NCBI RefSeq assembly: GCF_001042695.1
Contig: NZ_AP012334.1
Location: 682,001-746,000, forward strand
From: Scardovia inopinata JCM 12537
GTDB taxonomy: Bacteria > Actinomycetota > Actinomycetes > Actinomycetales > Bifidobacteriaceae
Direction: 5' to 3'
Length of the DNA: 64,000 nucleotides
A program made the position numbers and the translations under genes. Under the pieces are notes generated by a model. It made no database searches. It was not told the origin of the DNA and worked only from the letters and a program-made list of their open reading frames with translations. This document shows, piece by piece, positions 45,699-54,398 of the stretch (within the stretch, counting starts at the first letter, position 1; each line of letters opens with the position of its first letter).

Positions 45699-46058
45699 AT
45701 GGCAGTGAGTGAACCGGTCTGTCAGTCTGAGAATCTAGCTGACATTTGTCCGGTAGTTTTGACAATGAGTCTTATAGGTAATAAGTGGAAAATTCTTATC
45801 ATGAGGGATTTGCTGGACGGGCCGCTGCGGTATGGAGAACTGAAGAAGAGCGTGGGACCCATAAGCTCCAAAGTCTTGACTGAAAATCTGAGACAGATGG
45901 AAAGGGATGGAATCTTGACCCGAACCGTTTATGCCGAAGTCCCGCCTCGGGTGGAGTACCAGCTGAGCCCTTTGGGAGAGACAATGCGACCTATTATCGA
46001 CAGTATGAGGGCCTGGGGGAATAATTATAAAAAAGAGAATGAGGTCAGGGAATCTTAG
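45699..46058 (+). CDS. HxlR-family (DUF24) winged-helix transcriptional regulator
   Basis: The 119-residue protein is a typical HxlR regulator: LIGNKWKILIMRDLLDGPLRYGELKKSV, the recognition helix SSKVLTENLRQMERDGILTR, and the wing VPPRVEYQLSPLGE. Two cysteines near the N-terminus (positions 8 and 16, PVCQ and DICP) could be redox sensors, as in YodB/HypR types. It lies behind three tandem operator-like repeats and divergent from an NAD(P)-binding oxidoreductase. Autoregulation and control of that gene are inferred. Its 3' end overlaps the end of the CapA gene by 4 bp on the opposite strand. Confidence 0.92.
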   Translation: MAVSEPVCQSENLADICPVVLTMSLIGNKWKILIMRDLLDGPLRYGELKKSVGPISSKVLTENLRQMERDGILTRTVYAEVPPRVEYQLSPLGETMRPIIDSMRAWGNNYKKENEVRES

Positions 46059-47341
46059 GTCAGGGGGCCGATGGTAATTCTTTTATCCATAGATCTGACT
46101 CTCGCACTGTACTCTTTGTAGAGAGATGAATAGTTTTTCAGGAGAGAATTATTGAGCTCCTGGAAAGTATATACTTTGACCCTCGACCTCTTTCCCGGGT
46201 AGGTTCCCACCATATGAGTGTAAATCAGATCTGCTGTGGGATTGCTGACAGTTACTGTAGAGGTGCTGCCAGTCTTAGAGATTCTGCTTGTTTTGGTGAT
46301 GGTCAGGGACCCAATCATGCCAATCAGGTTATCCGTCTTTAGCTGAGAAGAAATTAAATTTCCCATGGCATAAAAAACAGGAGTTTTTCCTACCCACTGA
46401 AAGGGTTGTATAGTATGAACATGGTTGCCGATAATGATGCCAGCCCCCGCCTTACTCAGCTTCCGGGCGAGAGTTTTTTGCTCCTCATTAGGTTCATGGG
46501 CATACTCAGTTCCCCAGTGCATGGCTACAATAACCAGGTCAACCCGCTTTTTGGCCTCTGCTACCTTAGCCAACATTTCTTTCTCATGACCGGGGTAATA
46601 GTTGACTTCCCAGGGATACTGCGGGGTAATCCCGTTGGTCCCATAGGTATATGAGAGAAAAGCTAGGGAAATCCCCTTGACTTTCATGGTGGCTAGGTGG
46701 TCATATTCAGCCTGGCTGCTGTTGGTTCCCTGAGCCAGCACTCCTTTTTGCGCGTTCCAGAATTTACGGGAATTTTGTATTCCTTTCAGCCCCCTGTCCA
46801 GAGCGTGGTTATTGGCAGTGGAGACTAAGTTGAAACCCTGAGAGACCATATAAGTGCCAAACTGTTGAGGACTGTTGAAAGTAGGATATCCGGACAGGCC
46901 CAGGGAGCTTCCGCCTAGAATGGTTTCCTGATTGTAATATTCCAGGTCATACTTACGGGCTATGGAAGTAACGCTGCTAAGCTGCTTATCAAAATTGTAA
47001 CGATCCGGTCCTATTTGAGCATCTTGGTAGACGGTGGAATGAAGGAGGGCATCCCCGGCCAGGAAGAGAGAAATACTGTTCTTGCGTACTGTTATCTGTG
47101 GGGTCTTTTGCGATGAAGGATTTGTTCCCTGTCTTTTCCTTTTTACCTGCTGGCTGCTGTTGGTTCCCTCTGACCCAGATATTTGGCCGGCTATGCGCCT
47201 GACAAGGACGACACCTGCAATCACTATTGCGATAACGGTTAAGCAGATAATAATTTTTTTCAGGGGAGAAAACTTTTTCTGATACAGCTTTCCTTGGCTG
47301 CCAGTATTGTCACCAGTCCGTTGTTTCTTCCCGTTTGCCAT
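46055..47341 (-). CDS. CapA family protein (PGA_cap metallophosphatase-like)
   Basis: The 428-residue protein has a basic N-terminus, one membrane anchor at residues 29-50, a polar linker, and a CapA domain. Family motifs: ISLFLAGDALLHSTVYQD near residue 92, NQETILGG near 138, STANNHALDRGLKG near 180, VIVAMHWGTEYAHEPNEEQK near 275, and IIGNHVHTIQPFQW near 300. The domain resembles calcineurin-like phosphatases and is linked to poly-gamma-glutamate capsule synthesis. Other pga genes are absent here, so the actual role may be another envelope polymer or unknown. It faces outward. Confidence 0.88.
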   Translation of the reverse strand: MANGKKQRTGDNTGSQGKLYQKKFSPLKKIIICLTVIAIVIAGVVLVRRIAGQISGSEGTNSSQQVKRKRQGTNPSSQKTPQITVRKNSISLFLAGDALLHSTVYQDAQIGPDRYNFDKQLSSVTSIARKYDLEYYNQETILGGSSLGLSGYPTFNSPQQFGTYMVSQGFNLVSTANNHALDRGLKGIQNSRKFWNAQKGVLAQGTNSSQAEYDHLATMKVKGISLAFLSYTYGTNGITPQYPWEVNYYPGHEKEMLAKVAEAKKRVDLVIVAMHWGTEYAHEPNEEQKTLARKLSKAGAGIIIGNHVHTIQPFQWVGKTPVFYAMGNLISSQLKTDNLIGMIGSLTITKTSRISKTGSTSTVTVSNPTADLIYTHMVGTYPGKRSRVKVYTFQELNNSLLKNYSSLYKEYSARVRSMDKRITIGPLT

Positions 47342-47562
47342 GATGCCCGGGACTCCTTTGTACGTAAAGCTGCCTTCGTGTTGAAAGCTAAGAAAATATA
47401 AAGCTTGTTTCCTTAGTTTACTATAGCTTTTCCTCTGTCTCTGACAAACTCCGATTTTTCTTATTTCTCGTCTTTCCTATTTCCTTTCTGTATAGGTGCT
47501 ATAGATGAAAGGCATTTGTTTTCAATGAATTTACACTTACAATAGAAGCGAAAGGATTAATC

Positions 47563-48069
47563 ATGGCAAGATTGGCACTAGTAGTTTTTTCTCAAACGGG
47601 AATTACATTCAGGCAGGGGGAGGTTCTTTCGGATATTCTGAGAATACCTCTTATTCGTCTTGAGCCTCAGCAGCCCTATACAACTGCTGATATAGATTGG
47701 CATAATGATAAATGCCGGGCTAATCGAGAGATGGGTGATGAATATTCCAGACCAGGCATAAAGCCCCTGCCACTTCCCGAGGACTTCGATCTGCTTTTCC
47801 TGGGATTTCCTCTCTGGTGGGGAACCGCTCCCCGGGTGGTTGATACTTTTGTTGAAGCATCAGACCTGAAGCACAAGAAAATTGCCCTTTTTGCAACGTC
47901 AGGTTCCAGCCCGGCAGATCAGTCTGCCAGGGATCTTCAGAAGCTGCTTCCGGAGACGAAGATTCTTGATGCCCAGAGGGTAAATGGCTTCAGCAGAAAA
48001 AAGCTGGAAGAATGGGCTGAAAAGATGATTTCAGAAGCAGATAATGAAGCCGATCAGAAAGGAAGCTAA
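47563..48069 (+). CDS. Flavodoxin-like protein
   Basis: The 168-residue protein resembles the flavodoxin_4 family. The FMN phosphate loop reads VVFSQTGITFRQGEVL near residue 8. The second loop is FLGFPLWWGTAPRVVDTF near 85, and the third is LFATSGSSPADQS near 112. It probably carries electrons or reduces quinones. AAAGGA precedes the ATG. Its TAA overlaps the ATG of the broken oxidoreductase remnant that follows, so it once formed an operon with an NAD(P)-binding partner. Confidence 0.85.
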   Translation: MARLALVVFSQTGITFRQGEVLSDILRIPLIRLEPQQPYTTADIDWHNDKCRANREMGDEYSRPGIKPLPLPEDFDLLFLGFPLWWGTAPRVVDTFVEASDLKHKKIALFATSGSSPADQSARDLQKLLPETKILDAQRVNGFSRKKLEEWAEKMISEADNEADQKGS

Positions 48070-48180
48070 TGAAAATTTTTTGGTGCAGGTGCTTCGGGAC
48101 GGGTAGGCAATGCCCTTGTTTTCCGCCTGACCGGCGATGGTCATCAGGTCGTCGCTGGCGCCAGGCGATATTTTAAGTAA
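48069..48180 (+). pseudogene. N-terminal remnant of an NAD(P)-binding SDR/NmrA-like oxidoreductase
   Basis: The ATG at 48069 overlaps the flavodoxin stop. After MKI, a one-base shift gives FGAGASGRVGNALVFRLTGD and then GHQVVAGARR, an obvious Rossmann start of a YwnB/NmrA-like reductase. The frame ends at TAA (48178-48180) after about 37 codons. It is frameshifted and truncated, so no product is expected. Confidence 0.75.
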
Positions 48181-48203
48181 AAGTGATAGCAAAGGTGATA
48201 ACA

Positions 48204-48968
48204 ATGGCTAAGATTATACAAACAGCAGGACGGGATCGACTGGGAGATTTTGCTCCGCAATTTGCCCATTTTAATGATGACGTCCTCTTTGGTGAAGAAT
48301 GGAATAATGCTGATATATCTTCAAAAACTCGCAGCATTATTACCATTTCTGTTTTTATGGGACGGGGACTGGCTGATTCGTCTCTTAAGGCTCATCTTGT
48401 GATGGGGAAGAAAAATGGGATCAGCCGGAAGGAAATAACCGCCATCATAACTCACGCAGCTTTTTATGCTGGCTGGCCGGTTGCCTGGGCTGTTTTCACA
48501 ATGGCACAGGAGATATGGACAGAGGATGAAGACACTGACCAGGGTCTGCAGGTGGGAAAGGCTGATAACCCTTCCCTGGAAGAGTATGCTAAGACGATTT
48601 TCTTCCCCATTGGAGACCCTAATGATGCCTATGCTCAATACTTTGATGGTCAGAGCTATCTAGCACCCATACAGACAGAAGGGCTGGACATCTCCAATGT
48701 GACATTTGAGCCTGGCTGCCGCAACCATTGGCACATTCATCATGCTTCCCAGGGCGGTGGTCAGATGCTGATTGCGGTTGGTGGCCGGGGCTACTATCAG
48801 CTGGAAGGGCGGGAACCAGTGGAACTTAAACCTGGTGATACAGCCTTCATTCCCCCTAATACCAAGCATTGGCATGGGGCAGCTCCGGACAGCTGGTTCT
48901 CGCATTTAGCTTTTATGGTGCCTGGGAAAGATATGAGCAATGAGTGGCTGGAACCAGTGGAAGGGTAG
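48204..48968 (+). CDS. Carboxymuconolactone decarboxylase-like and cupin fusion protein
   Basis: A 254-residue two-domain cytosolic protein. The N-terminal part is a CMD/AhpD-like fold (FGEEWNNADISSKTRSIITISVF, SLKAHLVMGKKNGISRKEI, THAAFYAGWPVAW) without the AhpD CxxC pair. The C-terminal part is a cupin with metal ligands HWHIHHASQGGGQ near 180 and PPNTKHWHGAAPDSWFSHL near 222. Such fusions are usually annotated as cupin/CMD proteins and occur with flavodoxin and oxidoreductase genes in redox-stress operons. AAAGGTGAT precedes the ATG at 48204. The frame opens at 48183. Confidence 0.88.
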   Translation: MAKIIQTAGRDRLGDFAPQFAHFNDDVLFGEEWNNADISSKTRSIITISVFMGRGLADSSLKAHLVMGKKNGISRKEITAIITHAAFYAGWPVAWAVFTMAQEIWTEDEDTDQGLQVGKADNPSLEEYAKTIFFPIGDPNDAYAQYFDGQSYLAPIQTEGLDISNVTFEPGCRNHWHIHHASQGGGQMLIAVGGRGYYQLEGREPVELKPGDTAFIPPNTKHWHGAAPDSWFSHLAFMVPGKDMSNEWLEPVEG

Positions 48969-49092
48969 GCCAGAGCTGGTTGGCGACAACGGGCAGGTCG
49001 GAAAGGTGGTTATACACGATAGAATAGCTTAACTGCCAGGTCTCTTTTGGATCTGGCTTTCCGATCCGGCCCGGTCTTAATAAGGAGTGCTT

Positions 49093-50700
49093 ATGTCTGG
49101 TGAGAAAATATACAGGGATGTTCCCATCTCTGACAGACCAGACAGGCCTGTTAGCCTTGACAGGCCAATTCATCGAATTCCCCATCAAATTCGGGCTATT
49201 CGATCTCTTCAGATTTCCTTTGAACGGCCTTTTCCCCAGGAAAGAGAGTCTGTTTTTGTCCACCAGGCTCAGCTCTTACACTCATACGAGGATGATTTTT
49301 ATTATCCCTATCAGGTGATTCATTATTATCCAACCTTTGCTTCTCTGACTGACGAGGAGCTGAGAGGCTATGTGGGCTGGAGGACCAGGCTGAGAAAAGG
49401 CCAGGGTCAGGCTGAATCCCTGACCTATGCGTATTTGTATATTTATGAAATAATTAATCAGATTGGGATATCTGAACCTCGTGACGGATTCAGCCAATTG
49501 ACTGATTTCTTTTCCCTTTATGGGAGCTGGGATCCGCATATTCTTAAATTTAAAGATCAGTGGCTGCAGGATTATGTGGTCTACTATCAGCTTGATTCCC
49601 AGCTTCTTCCGCCTGGATGGGACCTGGCTTGGGATCAGGAGCTTTGGGCTTTTGAGCATCCTTTTCAGGCAGATGATAAGACCCTGTCGGCAGCTACGAT
49701 GGCAGCTTCAGGTCTGAATCTTGCTGCCAAATCAGTCTATAAAAAACATGGTGATCTTCTTGACGCTGCACTTCATGTAATGGCTGGAGTATTCCGGCAG
49801 ATGACGGATCATTATTCACGCAGGCGGAAGAACTCTCTTTTTACTGACTATTTTGGCAGCAAAGGCACTGTTCCCTATGATATTTTTGAGACAGTGCCCT
49901 TGTATAAAACGAAGAAATATAAGAATAGAGATTATGATTATGCTGTTGATCGTGACAGAATTTTCCATTCCTCCCATGGTTGGTGGTCAGTAACAGGGTA
50001 TGACCATCCCCGGGGGCGGAACATAAAGATGCATAAATTGGTGGATAATCTTGATCGCTGCATTCGTCTGCATTACAATTTGACCAGGGCGTCAGAAAGA
50101 ATTCCTCAGCTGCCGGCATGGATGAATAAAATAATAAATGATGAGCTGGTCCGCTGGGATCAGCATCTCGCTGCCCTCCGCAGACAGACCGTTACTGTGG
50201 ACCTGTCTCAGCTGGAAAGCATCCGTTCTGATGCAGCCGTAACCAGAGATAAGCTGATTGTGGAAGAAGAGACTGATGCTCCGGCTGAGGCAGACGGTGT
50301 AGATCGGACTATGAGCCAGGCTGCTAATTTTCAGGCTGCTGATTTTGATATGCAGGAGCATTGCCCTGGAGCCGACAGGAAGGGGAGGGCTGAGGAAAAC
50401 GGTCAGCCTGGTGAGGAAGGTCTTAGGACATCTGAGGATAAAGAGGATAAAGAAGAGAGTATTTCGTCTGGCCCTGCCCTGCTAAACCCCCAGGAAGTCA
50501 GACTGCTGTCCTGCCTGTTGCGTGGAGACAGTCTGGACTGGGTCAAGCATGAGGGGGAGGCAGTCTCCCTCTTGGTCGATTCCATTAACACTAAACTTTA
50601 TGATCAATTTCTCGATACAGTGATAGAAGGTGACGACTCGCCGCAGATTATTGAAGATTACAGGGATGATGTGGAATCTCTGATTGCCATGATAGAATAG
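49093..50700 (+). CDS. TerB-N/TerB-C domain protein of a three-gene DNA-processing cassette
   Basis: The 535-residue protein begins with a short linker and a TerB-N-type domain: YPTFASLTDEELRGYVGWR near residue 80, YLYIYEIINQIG near 115, and LQDYVVYYQLDSQLLP near 157. The end is TerB-C-like: LLSCLLRGDSLDW, then VDSINTKLYDQFLDTVIEGD and QIIEDYRDDVESLI. A Gln/Glu/Asp-rich, poorly conserved segment (about 390-450) separates the halves, and I see no central TerB helical core. AAGGAG lies five bases before ATG 49093. It is the first of three same-strand genes with a BrxD-like ATPase and a helicase. Its role is probably to sense or scaffold (inference). Confidence 0.82.
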   Translation: MSGEKIYRDVPISDRPDRPVSLDRPIHRIPHQIRAIRSLQISFERPFPQERESVFVHQAQLLHSYEDDFYYPYQVIHYYPTFASLTDEELRGYVGWRTRLRKGQGQAESLTYAYLYIYEIINQIGISEPRDGFSQLTDFFSLYGSWDPHILKFKDQWLQDYVVYYQLDSQLLPPGWDLAWDQELWAFEHPFQADDKTLSAATMAASGLNLAAKSVYKKHGDLLDAALHVMAGVFRQMTDHYSRRRKNSLFTDYFGSKGTVPYDIFETVPLYKTKKYKNRDYDYAVDRDRIFHSSHGWWSVTGYDHPRGRNIKMHKLVDNLDRCIRLHYNLTRASERIPQLPAWMNKIINDELVRWDQHLAALRRQTVTVDLSQLESIRSDAAVTRDKLIVEEETDAPAEADGVDRTMSQAANFQAADFDMQEHCPGADRKGRAEENGQPGEEGLRTSEDKEDKEESISSGPALLNPQEVRLLSCLLRGDSLDWVKHEGEAVSLLVDSINTKLYDQFLDTVIEGDDSPQIIEDYRDDVESLIAMIE

Positions 50701-50728
50701 AACATATGTTCGATTACTGGAGGCGATC

Positions 50729-52042
50729 ATGAGGATTCCCAAGAGAATCAGTCAGACTGTCATCAACTCACTTAAAGGCGGCGTCGTGCCCAGAATTGGG
50801 CTGCCATATATAACTGTGGGCAGGAAGAATGAGATCGATGCTTTCCTGCATGATGCCGAGATAATCTCTCAGGGAGGAGCATCGTTCCGGTTCATTGCAG
50901 GCCGGTATGGCAGTGGAAAAAGTTTTCTTCTGCAAACTATACGTAACTATGTTATGTCCAAAAATTTTGTAGTTGTCGATGCTGATTTGTCGCCTGACCG
51001 CCGCCTTCAGGGGACCAAAGGACAGGGGCTGGCTACTTACCGGGAACTGATACAAAACATGTCAACTAAAACAAGACCCGAGGGTGGCGCCTTAACCCTG
51101 ATTCTTGATCGATGGATCAGTGGTATTCAAGGCCAGGTCAGACAGGAGCTGGGGCTGGACTTCGGTGATCCGGCCCTGGCTCCAGCAGTCGATAAGAAGA
51201 TATCTGAGGTCATTTTTAGCCTGTCCGATATGATTCACGGTTATGACTTTTCCCACCTGTTGACCTTGTATTATCAGGCTTATCTGAAAGGTGATGAGCA
51301 ACAGAAAGCCAAGGTTGTCCGCTGGTTCAGGGGAGAATATGATACAAAGACTGAGGCCAGGCAGGAACTTGGCATAGGAATTATTATCAGTGATGATGAC
51401 TGGTATGATTACCTGAAAGTATTTGCCAACTTTCTGACTTATGCTGGGTACTCGGGAATGCTCATCCTGATTGATGAACTGGTCAATATCTATAAAATTC
51501 CCAACGCCATCACCAGACAGAATAATTATGAGAAAATATTAACCATGTATAATGATGCCATGCAAGGGAAGGCTCATCATATAGGTGTAATTATGAGCGG
51601 AACCCCTGAATGTATGGAGGACAGACGTCGTGGAGTATACAGCTATGAGGCTCTGCGCTCGCGTTTGGCCCAGGGGCATTTTTCTGGCGAGCATAAGGAT
51701 CTTCTGGCCCCAGTCATTGACTTGCAGCCACTGACAGCTGAAGAAATGCTGGTTTTGGTTGAAAAACTTGCTGATATTCATGCCGGTTTATACGGCTACC
51801 AGCATATGCTCAAGCAGGATGATCTGGTTACTTTTATCACAATTGAGTTCGCTCGAGTGGGAGCTGATTCCCATATCACACCCCGGGAAATTATTCGAGA
51901 TTTCATAGAGGTGCTGGATATTATTTATCAGAATCCGTCTCTGACAGTAACCCACCTTCTTCACTCTGATGACTTCACCTATGCTCGTACTGCTATTGAC
52001 AGTCAAGAAACTACCAAAGAATTTGCCCAATTTGAGATTTAG
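50729..52042 (+). CDS. BrxD-like AAA+ ATPase (DUF2791 family)
   Basis: The 437-residue P-loop ATPase begins IPKRISQTVINSLKGGVVPRIGL, followed by VGRKNEIDAFL and Walker A FIAGRYGSGKSFLL near residue 58. Walker B is GMLILIDELVNIYK near 247, and MSGTPECMEDRRRGVYSYEAL near 290 is a sensor-like segment typical of this family. TPREIIRDFIEVLD closes the C-terminal part. BrxD proteins occur in type II-like BREX and related helicase pairs. The gene starts 28 bp after the TerB gene, with GGAGG before the ATG, and precedes the helicase gene, its usual partner. Confidence 0.88.
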   Translation: MRIPKRISQTVINSLKGGVVPRIGLPYITVGRKNEIDAFLHDAEIISQGGASFRFIAGRYGSGKSFLLQTIRNYVMSKNFVVVDADLSPDRRLQGTKGQGLATYRELIQNMSTKTRPEGGALTLILDRWISGIQGQVRQELGLDFGDPALAPAVDKKISEVIFSLSDMIHGYDFSHLLTLYYQAYLKGDEQQKAKVVRWFRGEYDTKTEARQELGIGIIISDDDWYDYLKVFANFLTYAGYSGMLILIDELVNIYKIPNAITRQNNYEKILTMYNDAMQGKAHHIGVIMSGTPECMEDRRRGVYSYEALRSRLAQGHFSGEHKDLLAPVIDLQPLTAEEMLVLVEKLADIHAGLYGYQHMLKQDDLVTFITIEFARVGADSHITPREIIRDFIEVLDIIYQNPSLTVTHLLHSDDFTYARTAIDSQETTKEFAQFEI

Positions 52043-52112
52043 CTGTCCCCAATCCCTGCAAGAGAGAAATACGGAAGTGGAATGATCAACCCAGGAAAGC
52101 AGGTAAACAGAA

Positions 52113-54398
52113 ATGGATGTGTTTAACCGGTATGCGCCTTTTGTACAGGACTATATTTACAGAAATGACTGGAAGAATCTTCGGGCTGTTCAAGTAGCCG
52201 CAGCTGAGGCTATTTTTCATACCGACGATAATGTTCTGCTGACTGCGTCTACGGCATCTGGGAAAACGGAAGCGGCCTTCTTTCCCATCATTACCCTCTT
52301 CTGTGAGAATCCTCCTTCTTCAGTGGGCTGTATTTATATTGGTCCTCTGAAGGCACTGATCAACGATCAATTTTCGCGTTTAACGGATTTATGCAAAGAA
52401 GCTGACATTCCCGTTTGGCATTGGCATGGGGACGTTGCTCAATCCCATAAAAACCGGCTTCTACGGCACCCCTCCGGTATTCTCCAGATTACCCCGGAAT
52501 CCCTGGAAGCCCTTCTTCTACATAAACATTCCGCCATTCCTCAACTCTTCTGTGATCTGCGATTTATAGTCATCGATGAAGTTCACTCACTTCTCAGGGG
52601 AGATCGGGGAGGGCAGACTCTCTGCCTGATTGAACGTCTCTCCCGCCTGGCTGGAGTTAATCCCCGAAGAATTGGTCTGTCTGCCACAATTGGGGATCCC
52701 CAGAAAACTGGAGATTTTTTGTCTGCAGGAACTGGAAGAAGAACGATCATTCCTCAGTTTGATTCCCCCCGTGCTCCCTGGCGCTTATCTATGGAACATT
52801 TCTATATTAAAGATACTCAGGCCGCATCGGGGAAGACAATAGAACAAGCAGCTCAGCCTCTGGACCAGAAAACTGACAATGCTCCTCCTAAAGCGGACCC
52901 AGGCATAGGCTACATTTTTGAACATACTCGAGGCAAGAAATGTCTGGTCTTTGTGAATTCCAGGGAAGAGTGTGAGTCGATAACCACTGATTTAAGACGG
53001 TATTGTGAGGAAAATCATGAACGAGACCGATTCCTGATTCATCACGGCAACTTGTCTACTTCTTTTAGAGAAACAGCAGAAGATCTGATGAAAGATGATT
53101 CCCAACTGCTGACAACTGTTACCACGTCGACCCTGGAGTTGGGGATTGATATTGGCCGGTTGGAGAGGGCTTTTCAGCTAGATGCTCCCTGGACAGTTTC
53201 CTCCTTCCTCCAAAGAATGGGACGTACTGGCCGCAGGGGCAAGCCTGCGGAAATGTGGTTTGTCATGAGGGAAGATGAGCCAGAACCCCGGGCTATGCTT
53301 CCTGCAACCATACCTTGGAAACTTTTACAAGGAATTGCCATGGTTCAGCTTTATTTGGAGGAGAAATGGGTGGAACCGGCTAATCTGGGACGACTGCCAT
53401 ATAGTCTTCTCTATCATCAGACCATGAGTATTCTTGCATCCAGTGGGGAAACGTCCCCAGCCGCCCTGGCATCTCAGGTATTGTCTTTGACGTATTTTCA
53501 CAGAATCAGCCAGGAAGACTACCGGGTTCTCCTGCGCCACCTTATTTCCATCGGGCATATTCAGCAGACACCTGAGGGTGGATTAATCGTTGGTCTGGCG
53601 GGGGAGAGAGTGGTCAATACCTATAAGTTCTATGGGGTTTTCCAGGAGAGTGAAGAATTTACTGTGCGCAGTGAGTCCCGTGAACTGGGAACGATTGTAT
53701 CGCCCCCTCCCGTGGGAGAAAAACTTGCTATAGCAGGTCATGTGTGGACTGTCCTTGATATAGATAGAAAACGGCGTCTGGTGTATTGTCAGATGGTTAA
53801 GGGGAAAGTTCCTGCATATTTTGGTGAATGCCCCGGGGATATTCACACTCGAGTTTTAGAGAGGATGCAGAAGGTCCTGTCAGAGAACAAGTCTTACCCC
53901 TATCTGATGAAGAACGCGGTAGCCCGCCTGGATCAGGCCCGGTTTACAGCCTTCCATTCGGGCACTGACCGAAAGCCTCTGATACATTTAGGTGGTAGCA
54001 CATGGTGTCTTTTACCTTGGTTGGGAACTTACTCTTTTATGGCTCTGGAACGTTTTCTGAAAATCCGGTGTTCCAATAGACTGGGATTGAAAAATCTGAA
54101 TTCTTTCAAACCTTTCTACCTGCAGTTCACTATGAAGGTTGATGAGAAAACATTCTTTGCTGTTCTGGCTGATGAAGTAAAAAGGCCTCTTGATCCCATG
54201 GAACTTGTCTACAAGGGAGAAGTTCCTTACTTCAACAAGTATGATGAATATGTTCCTGATTCCTTGGTACGCAAAGGATTTGCTTATGGAATACTGGATA
54301 TTGAGGGTATGAAAAAAAGAATTAGCCTCTGGACTTCCTCTCTGATTGAATCGGAACCTGTAGCTAGGACAGGACTGGATAGTAGGATAGGGGAATGA
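52113..54398 (+). CDS. DEAD/DEAH-box helicase, Lhr/BrxH-like
   Basis: The 761-residue superfamily 2 helicase has motif I TASTASGKTEAAFFP near residue 44, Ia YIGPLKALINDQFSRL, motif II VIDEVHSLLRGDRGGQ near 153, motif III GLSATIGDP near 190, and motif VI QRMGRTGRRG near 369. The N-terminal YRNDWKNLRAVQVAAAEAIF is a Q-motif-like region. The long C-terminal 350 residues match Lhr/BrxHI-type helicases rather than RecQ or UvrD. It should use ATP to remodel DNA or RNA with the BrxD-like ATPase. It ends in ATGA, overlapping pcp by 4 bp. Confidence 0.9.
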   Translation: MDVFNRYAPFVQDYIYRNDWKNLRAVQVAAAEAIFHTDDNVLLTASTASGKTEAAFFPIITLFCENPPSSVGCIYIGPLKALINDQFSRLTDLCKEADIPVWHWHGDVAQSHKNRLLRHPSGILQITPESLEALLLHKHSAIPQLFCDLRFIVIDEVHSLLRGDRGGQTLCLIERLSRLAGVNPRRIGLSATIGDPQKTGDFLSAGTGRRTIIPQFDSPRAPWRLSMEHFYIKDTQAASGKTIEQAAQPLDQKTDNAPPKADPGIGYIFEHTRGKKCLVFVNSREECESITTDLRRYCEENHERDRFLIHHGNLSTSFRETAEDLMKDDSQLLTTVTTSTLELGIDIGRLERAFQLDAPWTVSSFLQRMGRTGRRGKPAEMWFVMREDEPEPRAMLPATIPWKLLQGIAMVQLYLEEKWVEPANLGRLPYSLLYHQTMSILASSGETSPAALASQVLSLTYFHRISQEDYRVLLRHLISIGHIQQTPEGGLIVGLAGERVVNTYKFYGVFQESEEFTVRSESRELGTIVSPPPVGEKLAIAGHVWTVLDIDRKRRLVYCQMVKGKVPAYFGECPGDIHTRVLERMQKVLSENKSYPYLMKNAVARLDQARFTAFHSGTDRKPLIHLGGSTWCLLPWLGTYSFMALERFLKIRCSNRLGLKNLNSFKPFYLQFTMKVDEKTFFAVLADEVKRPLDPMELVYKGEVPYFNKYDEYVPDSLVRKGFAYGILDIEGMKKRISLWTSSLIESEPVARTGLDSRIGE

